Below, piece after piece: positions 26,804 to 35,186 of a stretch of 64,000 nucleotides of DNA (positions are counted from its first letter, which is position 1; each line of letters starts with the position of its first letter). The stretch lies in contig CAYMEW010000022.1 in the NCBI GenBank assembly GCA_964389755.1, positions 10,835 through 74,834 of the forward strand, written 5' to 3'. The translations under genes were made by a program, and so were the position numbers. Under the pieces are notes generated by a model. The model did no database searches. It saw only the letters and a program-made list of their open reading frames with translations, and was not told where the DNA came from. This DNA comes from JBBSUQ01 sp964389755. Its GTDB lineage: Bacteria > Bacteroidota > Bacteroidia > Flavobacteriales_D > Crocinitomicaceae.

Positions 26804-27964
26804 GTGGAAAACAAAAAAGGAATTGCCATTCTCGGCTCAACCGGTTCGATCGGAACACAGGCACTGGAGGTTATTGCCGCTTACCCGGACAAATTCGACC
26901 TGCAGGTCATTACGGCGCATAAAAATGCGACCTTGCTGATCGAACAGGCCCTGCGCTACCGTCCGAATACGGTGGTCATCGGTGACGAAAGCGTGTATCA
27001 GCACGTAAAGGATAAATTGTGGGACGAAGGCATTCACGTCTATTTCGGGGAGGAAAGTCTGTGCCAGGTTGTGGAGGCTACCGAAATAGATATCGTTCTG
27101 ACAGCGCTGGTCGGCTACGCCGGGCTCAAACCGACGCTTGCGGCCATTTCCGCCGGAAAGGACATTGCCCTGGCAAACAAAGAAACGCTTGTTGTAGCCG
27201 GCGAACTCGTAACGCGCGAAGCACGCGAGAAAGGCATCAACATTTACCCGGTGGATTCCGAACACAGCGCTATTTTTCAGTGTCTCGCAGGAGAATTTCA
27301 CAACCCGATCGAAAAGATTTACCTGACGGCTTCCGGAGGGCCTTTCCGCACCTTCAGCGAAGAAGAGCTACATAGCGTAAGCGTTGAACAGGCACTGAAA
27401 CACCCGAACTGGGAAATGGGTGCAAAAATCACCATTGATTCAGCCTCCCTGATGAACAAGGGACTGGAGGTCATCGAGGCGAAGTGGCTTTTCGGGCTCC
27501 GTCCCGATCAGATCGATGTAATTGTTCACCCGCAATCTATTGTACATTCGCTTGTTCAGTTTCAGGACGGCAGTATGAAAGCACAAATGGGCCTTCCGGA
27601 CATGAAACTTCCGATCCAGTACGCACTGACTTACCCGGACCGGCTCCAGACGGACTTCCCGCGCTTTAACTTCATGGATTATCCCCAATTGACGTTCGAA
27701 CAACCGCGTAAAGAAGTCTTTCGCAACCTGCAACTCGCCTATGACGCCATGGAACGTGAAGGAACGGCTGCCTGTGCACTCAACGCTGCAAACGAAGTAT
27801 GCGTAAGCGCCTTCCTCGAAAAGCGGATCAGCTTTATGGATATTGCACGCATCAATGAGGCTGTTATGCACGAAGCGCCATGTATCGGTAAGCCGGAGTT
27901 GGAAGATTTTGTGGAGACAGACCGCCTGGCTCGTGAAAAAGCACGTTCTCTTTGTCAAAAATAA
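26804..27964 (+). CDS. dxr: 1-deoxy-D-xylulose-5-phosphate reductoisomerase
   Basis: A 386-residue enzyme (also called IspC) that converts DXP to 2-C-methyl-D-erythritol-4-phosphate with NADPH, the committed step of the MEP isoprenoid pathway. The N-terminal NADPH motif is ILGSTGSIGTQALEVI. ALANKETLVVAGELV and PVDSEHSAIFQ supply active-site and metal residues, and ASGGPFRTF forms the substrate loop. GTG 26804 (VENKKGIAILG) puts the homology at the very start and lies behind the -7 box. Its end overlaps an in-frame extension of the DUF2891 gene, whose ATG is 5 bp after the stop. Confidence 0.95.
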   Translation: MENKKGIAILGSTGSIGTQALEVIAAYPDKFDLQVITAHKNATLLIEQALRYRPNTVVIGDESVYQHVKDKLWDEGIHVYFGEESLCQVVEATEIDIVLTALVGYAGLKPTLAAISAGKDIALANKETLVVAGELVTREAREKGINIYPVDSEHSAIFQCLAGEFHNPIEKIYLTASGGPFRTFSEEELHSVSVEQALKHPNWEMGAKITIDSASLMNKGLEVIEAKWLFGLRPDQIDVIVHPQSIVHSLVQFQDGSMKAQMGLPDMKLPIQYALTYPDRLQTDFPRFNFMDYPQLTFEQPRKEVFRNLQLAYDAMEREGTAACALNAANEVCVSAFLEKRISFMDIARINEAVMHEAPCIGKPELEDFVETDRLAREKARSLCQK

Positions 27965-27969
27965 CCGTT

Positions 27970-29043
27970 ATGAAACGCTTACTACTCTTTTTTATCCTGC
28001 TGTCTATTCTTGAAAACAGGGCACTTGCACTTCCCGGTGACAGCCTTTCTCTGACGAGCAAACGTGCCGCCCAACTTGCAGAGTTACCGCTTCGCTGCAT
28101 CACACAGGAATATCCGAACAAACTCGGGCAGGTATTGAACAATCCCGCGGAACTGCAGGGCCCGGAAGCGCTTCACCCCATCTTTTACGGTTGCTTCGAC
28201 TGGCACAGTAGCGTACACGGGCACTGGCTCCTTGTCCGCTTGCTTCGGGAATTTCCCGATATGTCGAAAGCCGGTGAGATCCGGGCACTGTTAAATACGC
28301 AATTTACCGCTGAAAAGGTGAAACAGGAAACGGATTTTTTCAGAACGCGTTACAACGAATCGTTCGAGCGAACTTATGGCTGGGCGTGGCTATTGAAATT
28401 GCAGGAAGAATTAATAAACTGGCAGGATCCGCAAGCGCAGCAATGGGCAAAACAGTTGCAACCGCTGGCCGATTTTATCGTTGAAAAATACGTGGATTTC
28501 CTTCCGAAGCAATATTACCCGAACAGGACCGGCGAGCATGTGAATACGGCCTTCGGAATGAGCTTTGCTCTTGACTATGCACGCACCGCCGGAAACACCG
28601 ATTTCGAAAAGCTGCTGTGCAGCCGCGCCCGTGATTATTACGTTTCCGACAGCCTGTATCCACTGCGCTTTGAACCGGGCGGCTCTGATTTTTTATCTCC
28701 CGGTCTGGAAGAAGCGGATCTAATGCGTCGCGTGCTCTCCGAAACGGAATTCTCGACCTGGACACATCGTTTTTTACCGGAACTCACAGATCCGGAATTC
28801 ACGTGGGAGCCCGGAAAAGTATCGGACCGGACAGATGGCAAACTGGTACACCTCGACGGCCTTAACTTTAGCCGCGCCTGGTGTTTATACGGTATTGCAG
28901 GTAGCGGAACCGAATATGCGCACTTACGAAAGCTGGCCGACCGGCATTTGGCTTTTTCACTTCCTGCCATTACCGACGGAAATTACATGGGTGAACACTG
29001 GCTGGCATCTTTTGCTGTGTATGCCCTGTTGAGCAGGAACTAA
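27970..29043 (+). CDS. DUF2891 domain-containing exported protein
   Basis: A 357-residue protein with a signal peptide (about 1-22) and an all-helical (alpha/alpha toroid-like) body. The DUF2891 hallmark HPIFYGCFDWHSSVHGHWLL is at about residues 58-77, and FEPGGSDFLSPGLEEADLMR and GLNFSRAWCLYGIA are further conserved stretches. The fold suggests a carbohydrate-active enzyme, but the activity is not established. It starts 5 bp after dxr, so the two are probably cotranscribed. Confidence 0.87.
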   Translation: MKRLLLFFILLSILENRALALPGDSLSLTSKRAAQLAELPLRCITQEYPNKLGQVLNNPAELQGPEALHPIFYGCFDWHSSVHGHWLLVRLLREFPDMSKAGEIRALLNTQFTAEKVKQETDFFRTRYNESFERTYGWAWLLKLQEELINWQDPQAQQWAKQLQPLADFIVEKYVDFLPKQYYPNRTGEHVNTAFGMSFALDYARTAGNTDFEKLLCSRARDYYVSDSLYPLRFEPGGSDFLSPGLEEADLMRRVLSETEFSTWTHRFLPELTDPEFTWEPGKVSDRTDGKLVHLDGLNFSRAWCLYGIAGSGTEYAHLRKLADRHLAFSLPAITDGNYMGEHWLASFAVYALLSRN

Positions 29044-29045
29044 AA

Positions 29046-29070
29046 AAGCCATCCGAAAAACGGATGGCTT
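29046..29070. terminator. Rho-independent terminator between convergent genes
   Basis: A 10-bp stem AAGCCATCCG (29046-29055) / CGGATGGCTT (29061-29070) has a 5-nt A loop. On the minus strand it is followed by TTTT, so it best serves the blaI-like gene. On the plus strand it also ends the DUF2891 transcript. Confidence 0.85.
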
Positions 29071-29095
29071 GTAATTTCAGGGGTAACTAAAATTG

Positions 29096-29401
29096 TTACT
29101 TTTTGGCATTCACAAGGTCGATCAATGTTGCTTTCTCATTGTCGACGTAGTTCTTAAGCAGATAGTCCAGCAGGTAATCCCGGTATTTTTCGCGGGAAAT
29201 ACGCGGCTGGTAAACGTATCCACGTCCAACTGCCTTGTGCTTGATAAATTTCTTGTTTTCGAGGATGCGCACGATCGTTGAAACTGTGTTGTAAGCCGGT
29301 TGCGGTTTTTTGTAGAGCTCTACCATTTCCTTTACCGTAGCCTTTTCCAACTTCCAGAGTTTCAACATAACCTGCTCCTCAGCGGGTGTTAATCTGTCCA
29401 T
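29096..29401 (-). CDS. BlaI/MecI/CopY family winged-helix repressor (orphan)
   Basis: A 101-residue repressor. The winged-helix DNA-binding domain shows LTPAEEQVMLKLWKLEKATV and AYNTVSTIVRILENKKFIKH, then the wing AVGRGYVYQPRISREKY. The C-terminal dimerisation part is shorter than in the usual ~120-residue members. BlaI-type genes normally sit beside a BlaR1/M56 membrane protease sensor; none is present here. An exact -7 box (TATTTTTG, 29443-29450 minus) precedes it. Confidence 0.88.
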   Translation of the reverse strand: MDRLTPAEEQVMLKLWKLEKATVKEMVELYKKPQPAYNTVSTIVRILENKKFIKHKAVGRGYVYQPRISREKYRDYLLDYLLKNYVDNEKATLIDLVNAKK

Positions 29402-29442
29402 AATTTTTGAGCTAAATGATAATATTGCGGTTAACGCGACTT

Positions 29443-29450
29443 CAAAAATA
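29443..29450 (-). promoter_or_regulatory. -7 promoter element of the blaI-like gene
   Basis: Minus-strand TATTTTTG matches TAnnTTTG exactly, 41 nt upstream of the start codon. No TACA/TGTA dyad typical of known BlaI operators is visible. Confidence 0.45.
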
Positions 29451-29509
29451 GTTCATTCAGTGTTTTTAAGGGCAAACACTTATTACCTATTTTGTTAAAT
29501 TAATGCAAT

Positions 29510-30715
29510 TTATATACTTAGTTTTTTAGTTAACCCTGAAGACAGCGCATCCTTGTGCAGGTAGATGTTAATCGTTTTGTAACGGAAATAGTTTTCGGAA
29601 ACATACAGGTATCCTTCGGGATAGTTTCCTGTTCCCCAGGAGTTTTTAACCAGGAAATAGCGTTTCCCGTTCTGATCTTTGTACAGTCCCACGATGTGCA
29701 TTCCGTGGTCATCAGTCGTGGTTTTATTATCATACGCTTCCTGGCGAATTTGCGGAGTGATCACCATTTCTTTCACTGGATACAAAAATGCGTTACTTGA
29801 TTTATCAGCACCGGCATCGGAGAAGTTTTTATTGTCCCGACCACTCACAACGATCGTCGAAGGATCTTCGGGAACGAGCGCAATTCCGTTTTTAAAGCTA
29901 AAACCTTTCTCGGAAACGTCGGCGCCCCATGCCACGGTATACCCGTTCTTAAGAGCTGTTTCGCAGGCGTCCACGAGGTCTTCCAGTGCGACATTGTAAC
30001 TCCAGCCCCAGTTCCAGTTATCCGGAATTGCGAGCATGCATTTTTCGTACATATCATGATTCGTGAACGATGTCAGTGAAATGTAGTTATCCATGTCGAG
30101 TTTGAGTGATTCCGCAAAGGACTTCGGCGTATATTTTTTCCCTTTGTATTCGAACTCTTTTACATCTTTGCCGATGTACGCGTCCAGGATTCCGCTGAAA
30201 GCTGCATGCCAGTGATTCGAGATCCCGTGTGAACCGTTCGAGCGCAACTGTTCCATCAGTCCGTCCATAAATCCTTCGAGAACATTGTAGAGTTCGCTGT
30301 GGTTGTAAGCCGTGGCATCATTGAGCAAGCCTGTGTAGGCCTCACGCGGCACAATCCCGTACTTTTCGATAATGTTCGGAATATCATGAAAGGCACCGCC
30401 CTCGCCAAAGTTGATCTTTCCGTCCATGCGCAGGTATTTTTCTGCTTTATCTTCGTAAGCTTTACGTACGATGTACATTTGCGACAGTGTTAAACCATCT
30501 TTATTTCCCATTCGGATCAGTTCGGATTCGAAAAAGGACAAAGCGCTAAAGCTCCAGCAAGTGCCGGTATATCCCTGGCTGCAAACCGGTGTAGCGTCGA
30601 GGCGCACGATTTCCTGGAAGTTATAATCACTCTCTTCAACGTTCGTGATCTTGTCCTGGGCAAAAAGAAATGTGGAGAGACCCGTAAAGGCAAGAAATAG
30701 AATTTTCTTTTTCAT
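29510..30715 (-). CDS. Exported C1-family cysteine peptidase (PepC/bleomycin-hydrolase-like)
   Basis: A 401-residue papain-fold peptidase of the bleomycin hydrolase/aminopeptidase C type. Catalytic Cys53 is in GYTGTCWSFSA, the catalytic His is in TDDHGMHIVGLY near the C-terminus, and Asn is in VKNSWGTG. Unlike cytoplasmic PepC it has a signal peptide (MKKKILFLAFTGLSTFLFAQ), placing it in the periplasm or outside. It is about 45 residues shorter than classical PepC. The -7-like box is TATCTTTA (30733-30740 minus). Confidence 0.91.
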   Translation of the reverse strand: MKKKILFLAFTGLSTFLFAQDKITNVEESDYNFQEIVRLDATPVCSQGYTGTCWSFSALSFFESELIRMGNKDGLTLSQMYIVRKAYEDKAEKYLRMDGKINFGEGGAFHDIPNIIEKYGIVPREAYTGLLNDATAYNHSELYNVLEGFMDGLMEQLRSNGSHGISNHWHAAFSGILDAYIGKDVKEFEYKGKKYTPKSFAESLKLDMDNYISLTSFTNHDMYEKCMLAIPDNWNWGWSYNVALEDLVDACETALKNGYTVAWGADVSEKGFSFKNGIALVPEDPSTIVVSGRDNKNFSDAGADKSSNAFLYPVKEMVITPQIRQEAYDNKTTTDDHGMHIVGLYKDQNGKRYFLVKNSWGTGNYPEGYLYVSENYFRYKTINIYLHKDALSSGLTKKLSI

Positions 30716-30784
30716 AATCTGTTTGTTTCCCGTAAAGATAATGAACGATTGGGAAAAAACAGCCCGGGAAAGCGGAGGAATGGT

Positions 30785-31996
30785 CTATTTCGTCTTCAAT
30801 ACCCAACCTTCGTAACCATCAGCGGCTGAACGTGTACGAATCGAAGAAAGTCCGGACTCCGAGTCGGCATCACCGACTGAAACGCGGTACAACCCGCCGT
30901 GTTTATCGACAATACGAGCAGCAAAGCCGGATTGTGTTAACGTTTGAACCAGGTTTTCCGCATTTGCATGGTCGCTGAAACACCCTACGATAAAATGGTA
31001 TTTTTTCCCGGTAACTGAGGTTGTACTTTCAACCGGCAGTACAGTGGACTGAGTCTCATTTGCGGTTGGCACATCCGGCTGAACGCGAACCGTCATACTC
31101 AGGTCCGGATCGTACTGGAAGCGGTATACGGAAACATGTTCCGGTAACTTTTCGATCTCTTCTTCAAAGGAGGGTCGTTCTTCCGGGAAGTGACTCTTTA
31201 ATTCCGGTTTTTGCGGCTTGTACTGCCCTTCACCGGCTTTATAAAGCGGATTGAAATCCCGTAATGATAAAACCCCGGATTCGAGTACACGTGTTTCCAT
31301 CGGGAGCCAGTAAGAATAAAAGACCACGGGTAACAGCGCAGCCGCAGCCACGTATTTCCAAAGGCGTTTGCGCGAATCGGAACTTTGTTTGTGTGGCGCC
31401 TCGACTGTCGCTTCATCTTTAGAAATCGCACGGATTCGTTCCTTTGCATTTAGCGTAATTACAGGCGTTTCTTCCTGCATTACAGGTTCTTCTTCCCTTT
31501 CCTGCGCCGTTGCCGTTTGCGTACGCTCTTCAATGTACACCTCTCTTTCGCTCATGCGATGCTGTACGAGTGCCACATCTTCTTCCGGAATGAAATGTAC
31601 TTTAGCAAGACCGTAAGATTCCATCAGGAGGTTGAAAAAACGATCCTGTTCAAAACACATGTTGCGTTCGGCATCCAGGAAAAGATAACCGATCTTATCG
31701 AGCGTGATACGCATGCCGTTGTTAAGCTGATCCTGCCAACTGCGCACGGTATCCGAAACTTCTGTAAGCGCTTCCGTGTACGGAATTCCTTTTTCTCGTG
31801 CGAGTTCCGTAACTAACAGACCGTCGTTATTGATCAGTTGTGCGTTGAAAAGCACCGACTTACGCGGCGGCTGCATGATCCCGTTGCGATAATCTATGGA
31901 AGCACTTACCTTTCGCGCGACGAAACCGCCGAATGCAGGGATTACGACACAATTGTGCCGAATCAGTAAATTGCCGATAATGAGTTCCATAGACAT
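30785..31996 (-). CDS. HU-like (CCDC81-type) and SPOR domain membrane protein
   Basis: A 403-residue protein. The N-terminus is an HU-like domain of the prokaryotic CCDC81 type (MELIIGNLLIRHNCVVIPAF, then GGFVARKVSAS, about 1-75). One membrane helix (about 205-222) and a C-terminal SPOR domain (KYHFIVGCFSDHANAENLVQ, about 325-400) follow. SPOR domains bind denuded septal peptidoglycan, so it probably acts at division sites, with the HU-like part in the cytoplasm. Either of two ATGs (31994-31996 or 31988-31990) could be used. An exact -7 box lies 5 nt before the first. Confidence 0.88.
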   Translation of the reverse strand: MSMELIIGNLLIRHNCVVIPAFGGFVARKVSASIDYRNGIMQPPRKSVLFNAQLINNDGLLVTELAREKGIPYTEALTEVSDTVRSWQDQLNNGMRITLDKIGYLFLDAERNMCFEQDRFFNLLMESYGLAKVHFIPEEDVALVQHRMSEREVYIEERTQTATAQEREEEPVMQEETPVITLNAKERIRAISKDEATVEAPHKQSSDSRKRLWKYVAAAALLPVVFYSYWLPMETRVLESGVLSLRDFNPLYKAGEGQYKPQKPELKSHFPEERPSFEEEIEKLPEHVSVYRFQYDPDLSMTVRVQPDVPTANETQSTVLPVESTTSVTGKKYHFIVGCFSDHANAENLVQTLTQSGFAARIVDKHGGLYRVSVGDADSESGLSSIRTRSAADGYEGWVLKTK

Positions 31997-32001
31997 CCTT
32001 A

Positions 32002-32009
32002 CAAAGGTA
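32002..32009 (-). promoter_or_regulatory. -7 promoter element of the HU-like/SPOR gene
   Basis: Minus-strand TACCTTTG is followed by 5 nt and then ATG. This is the same box-to-start geometry as at the tetR gene. Confidence 0.6.
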
Positions 32010-32054
32010 TTAAAATTCGTGTGTTCTACAAACTACGTAAGTGCGCGAAAAGCG

Positions 32055-32798
32055 TTACAGGTAGGCCAGTACTTTTTCCACATCTGCAGGCACATCGATG
32101 TTGGGTGTTTCAATTGTTGTTTCACGCACCCGGATGCGATACCCGTAATAGAGCCAGCGTAACTGTTCGAGTGATTCGGTCTGTTCGAGTTTCGTGGGCT
32201 CCAGGGCAATGAGTTCACGCAACACCTCTGCACGATAAGCATACAGCCCGATGTGCCGTAAAAAGGGATAAAACCCGATCGCATCGCCTTTAAAGTGATG
32301 TGCATTCGGAATAGCGCTGCGCGAAAAGTAGAGTGCATTATCATGCTGATCACACACGATCTTGATCCGGTTCGGATTTTCGAGATCACCGGCTGTGATG
32401 TCGCGGATTCCGAGCGTGGCTATTTGTGTGTCACGATCGTTAAAAGCGGCGATCAGTTCATTTAGTTGCCTGTAATCCACGAGCGGTTCGTCACCCTGGA
32501 TGTTTACGACGATATCGGTTTCCGGGAAATGCGCGAGTACTTCACCGCAGCGATCGGTGCCACTCGGGTGATGTGCCGCTGTCATGACTACTTTTCCACC
32601 GAAATGCGTGACTTCATCCACAATGCGCGGATCATCCGTGGCCACTACGATCTCCGAAAAGCGATCGGAGCGCTGCACTCCTTCGTAGACGCGCCGGATC
32701 ATTGTCTTTCCTTTCAGGTCGATCAGCGGTTTTCCCGGAAACCGGGACGAACCATAGCGCGCCGGGATAATAGCCAGTATGTTTTGAGTTTCTGACAT
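32055..32798 (-). CDS. kdsB: 3-deoxy-manno-octulosonate cytidylyltransferase (CMP-KDO synthetase)
   Basis: A 247-residue enzyme that activates KDO with CTP for lipopolysaccharide inner-core synthesis. The nucleotide-binding signature IIPARYGSSRFPGKPL lies at about residues 10-25. ATDDPRIVDEV, HPSGTDRCGEVL and VNIQGDEPLV supply substrate and Mg ligands. Length is standard. It starts 3 bp downstream of the TonB-dependent receptor gene, so it is probably read from that gene's transcript. Confidence 0.96.
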   Translation of the reverse strand: MSETQNILAIIPARYGSSRFPGKPLIDLKGKTMIRRVYEGVQRSDRFSEIVVATDDPRIVDEVTHFGGKVVMTAAHHPSGTDRCGEVLAHFPETDIVVNIQGDEPLVDYRQLNELIAAFNDRDTQIATLGIRDITAGDLENPNRIKIVCDQHDNALYFSRSAIPNAHHFKGDAIGFYPFLRHIGLYAYRAEVLRELIALEPTKLEQTESLEQLRWLYYGYRIRVRETTIETPNIDVPADVEKVLAYL

Positions 32799-32801
32799 GT
32801 T

Positions 32802-35144
32802 TTAAAAATCGAGCCGGACCTGGGCCACAAAGCTGCGCGGCGGCTGAATATCGGCAGGCCGGCCCATGTATTCCCGGTTAAAAATGTTATTAATCATAAA
32901 TCCGACACGGTAATGATCGAGGAAGCGATACCCGATCCGCATATCGAACACGAGACTTCCGGTAGCATGATCGGCGCGGTATTGCTTGAGGCCAGGCACG
33001 ATGTTTATTCCCGGAAGTACTTCGTCCTCAAAGATACGATCTATGTTCGACATATAGCTGTTGTAGCGCATGGAGCCACCCAGGCTGAAATTCTTCCAGG
33101 TCAGCTGAACATCTGCTTTAGCGAGGTGCCGAAAGCGGTATTTCAGTAGGTTCGTATTCGTATCACTGAAGGTCTGACGATAAGTAGAATCCGTATTCAG
33201 ACTTACGGGATCCATGTAGGTGTAACCGATCAGTGACTGTACTTCCACGGGACCGATCTTTCCCTGGCTGTTAAACGAGAATTCGACCCCTGCGATCCGC
33301 GCTTTTTCCGCATTCTGCGCCCGGAAACCGAGCCATTTCAGGATGTAGCCGGGAGCGTTCGGGTTCAAAGAGCCGGGGATCGAGTCCGGTTTGTAGTTGC
33401 CGAACGCGAATTCCATCATGTTATCGTACTGGTTCACGAAACCGGCGACGTCCACATACCCCATCCACTTTCCTAATTTTACACCCTGTTTAACGCCGAT
33501 CTCTGCGGCCCATCCGATCTCGGGTCTGAGGTTTGGATTCGGAAAAATAATGAGGCTGCCGACAGCCGTTTGCGTAAAGCGTTCCGCAACCGTCGGATAA
33601 CGGATCCCCTGTCCGAACGAAGCGCGGAGGTGCGTAAATTTTGCTGCCTGGTAATGAAGTCCGAAGCGTGCAATGGGATATACCGGGATCTTTTTGGTTG
33701 AATCGCTGTTGAGGTAAAAGTCGCTGTCTCCACGGATGGTGTCCTGTTCGAAATATTCAAAGCGCAGGCCGCCGGTTATATCGAGGCGCGAACCGATTTT
33801 TTGTTCGTATTGCACATATCCCGCGAGGTTCAGTGAACTGTGATCACCGTAAAGGCCGGAACGAACTTCATTATGTGTTGCCGTGGCACCGGCGGTGACC
33901 CTCCCCCATACGGAAAGCCGTTTTTGGAACTGATAATCCGCGTAATACGTGTAGGCTTTCGAACTTTGGTCTTCATTCGTGTAATTATTGTTTTGAACGA
34001 GGTAATAGCGCGTTTTGAGTTCGTGGATATTCTTGTGTTTGTCAATGTATTTCACATACGGATCAATGTTGAAGCGAACACCACCGGAGATGCCCAGTGT
34101 GGAGCCGGCCTGAGACGTATCTGCTCCGCCGAGCGGCTGGTAGGCAAAAGTATCGCTTTGCCAGATGATGAACGTTCCGATCTTCTGATATTGCAAATTG
34201 TATCCTACCCCAGCTTTCAGATTACTGATCTTTTGTGGTTTCCAGAAAACGGTTCCGCTCATGCGTGCCCGATCTTCGGTTTCTCCCTCGCGGTAGCCAT
34301 CATTGTGAAAGCCGTATGCAGCTACAGTAAAGCCGAAACGTTTGTACATTTTACCGTAATACACGTCAGCCTGGTGAAACAGCGGACTGGTATTCCACCA
34401 TTTCAACGAACTTCGTTTCGGACTGTCGTATAATCCGCTCTGAACTTTCACGCGTAGTTTTCCTTCCGGCGTCGGCTCACGTTCAGTCAACGAAATGATC
34501 CCGTTTAGTGCTCCGCTTCCATACAACACCGAAGAAGCTCCCTTGATGATCTCGATTTGCGAAGCGCTTTCCATCGGGAGCGACGTCCACTTCGCATCAC
34601 CCGCATCTGCGGAAAGCAAGGGAATACCGTTCGATAGTAATAACACCCTGCTGCCGGCTCCGTACGAAAATCCACTACCTCCACGAATGCTGATCTGTCC
34701 GTCCATCGCATAGGCTCCGGGCGCCTGGTCCACTACCTGCTCTACATTGGTCAGGCCTTTGTTGTCGTACAATTCCGGTTTAAGAATTTCCATGGAGACC
34801 GGGACATCCGTAACATCCTGCTGATGTCGTCCTGCCGTGATCACCACACTTTCTTCCGTTTGAACAACGGGCTCCAGGGCAATAGCGATAAAATCAACCG
34901 GATCTGAAATGAGAAGCGTATCCGTTTCATAACCGATCGCCGAATAAATGATCTGTAAGGGAAAATACACTGGCTCCGCCCGGAATTCACCATTCGGGTC
35001 ACTGAGTAACTTCTGTCCCGATGAAAAAAACAGTTTCGCGCCGAACACCGGATCACCCGTTTCTGCATCGTTTACTTTGCCTTTCAGCAACTGTGCAGAA
35101 AGTATTGCCGGAAAAAAGACGGCTGTAAGTAGAGTAGTTTTCAT
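32802..35144 (-). CDS. TonB-dependent receptor with carboxypeptidase-regulatory-like domain
   Basis: A 780-residue outer-membrane active transporter. After the signal peptide comes a CarboxypepD_reg-like domain (LLKGKVNDAETGDPVFGAKL). The plug domain follows (DVPVSMEILKPELYDNKGLT, then QISIRGGSGFSYGAGSRVLL and IEIIKGASSVLYGSGALNGI). The 22-strand barrel ends in RSFVAQVRLDF. It resembles FecA/BtuB-like receptors more than SusC in length. The substrate (siderophore, vitamin or metal) cannot be told. It starts only 42 bp from the divergent dprA start, so the two promoters must overlap. Confidence 0.93.
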   Translation of the reverse strand: MKTTLLTAVFFPAILSAQLLKGKVNDAETGDPVFGAKLFFSSGQKLLSDPNGEFRAEPVYFPLQIIYSAIGYETDTLLISDPVDFIAIALEPVVQTEESVVITAGRHQQDVTDVPVSMEILKPELYDNKGLTNVEQVVDQAPGAYAMDGQISIRGGSGFSYGAGSRVLLLSNGIPLLSADAGDAKWTSLPMESASQIEIIKGASSVLYGSGALNGIISLTEREPTPEGKLRVKVQSGLYDSPKRSSLKWWNTSPLFHQADVYYGKMYKRFGFTVAAYGFHNDGYREGETEDRARMSGTVFWKPQKISNLKAGVGYNLQYQKIGTFIIWQSDTFAYQPLGGADTSQAGSTLGISGGVRFNIDPYVKYIDKHKNIHELKTRYYLVQNNNYTNEDQSSKAYTYYADYQFQKRLSVWGRVTAGATATHNEVRSGLYGDHSSLNLAGYVQYEQKIGSRLDITGGLRFEYFEQDTIRGDSDFYLNSDSTKKIPVYPIARFGLHYQAAKFTHLRASFGQGIRYPTVAERFTQTAVGSLIIFPNPNLRPEIGWAAEIGVKQGVKLGKWMGYVDVAGFVNQYDNMMEFAFGNYKPDSIPGSLNPNAPGYILKWLGFRAQNAEKARIAGVEFSFNSQGKIGPVEVQSLIGYTYMDPVSLNTDSTYRQTFSDTNTNLLKYRFRHLAKADVQLTWKNFSLGGSMRYNSYMSNIDRIFEDEVLPGINIVPGLKQYRADHATGSLVFDMRIGYRFLDHYRVGFMINNIFNREYMGRPADIQPPRSFVAQVRLDF

Positions 35145-35186
35145 AAAAAAACACTACATTTAGTAAAGCCGAAAATACCAATTATT

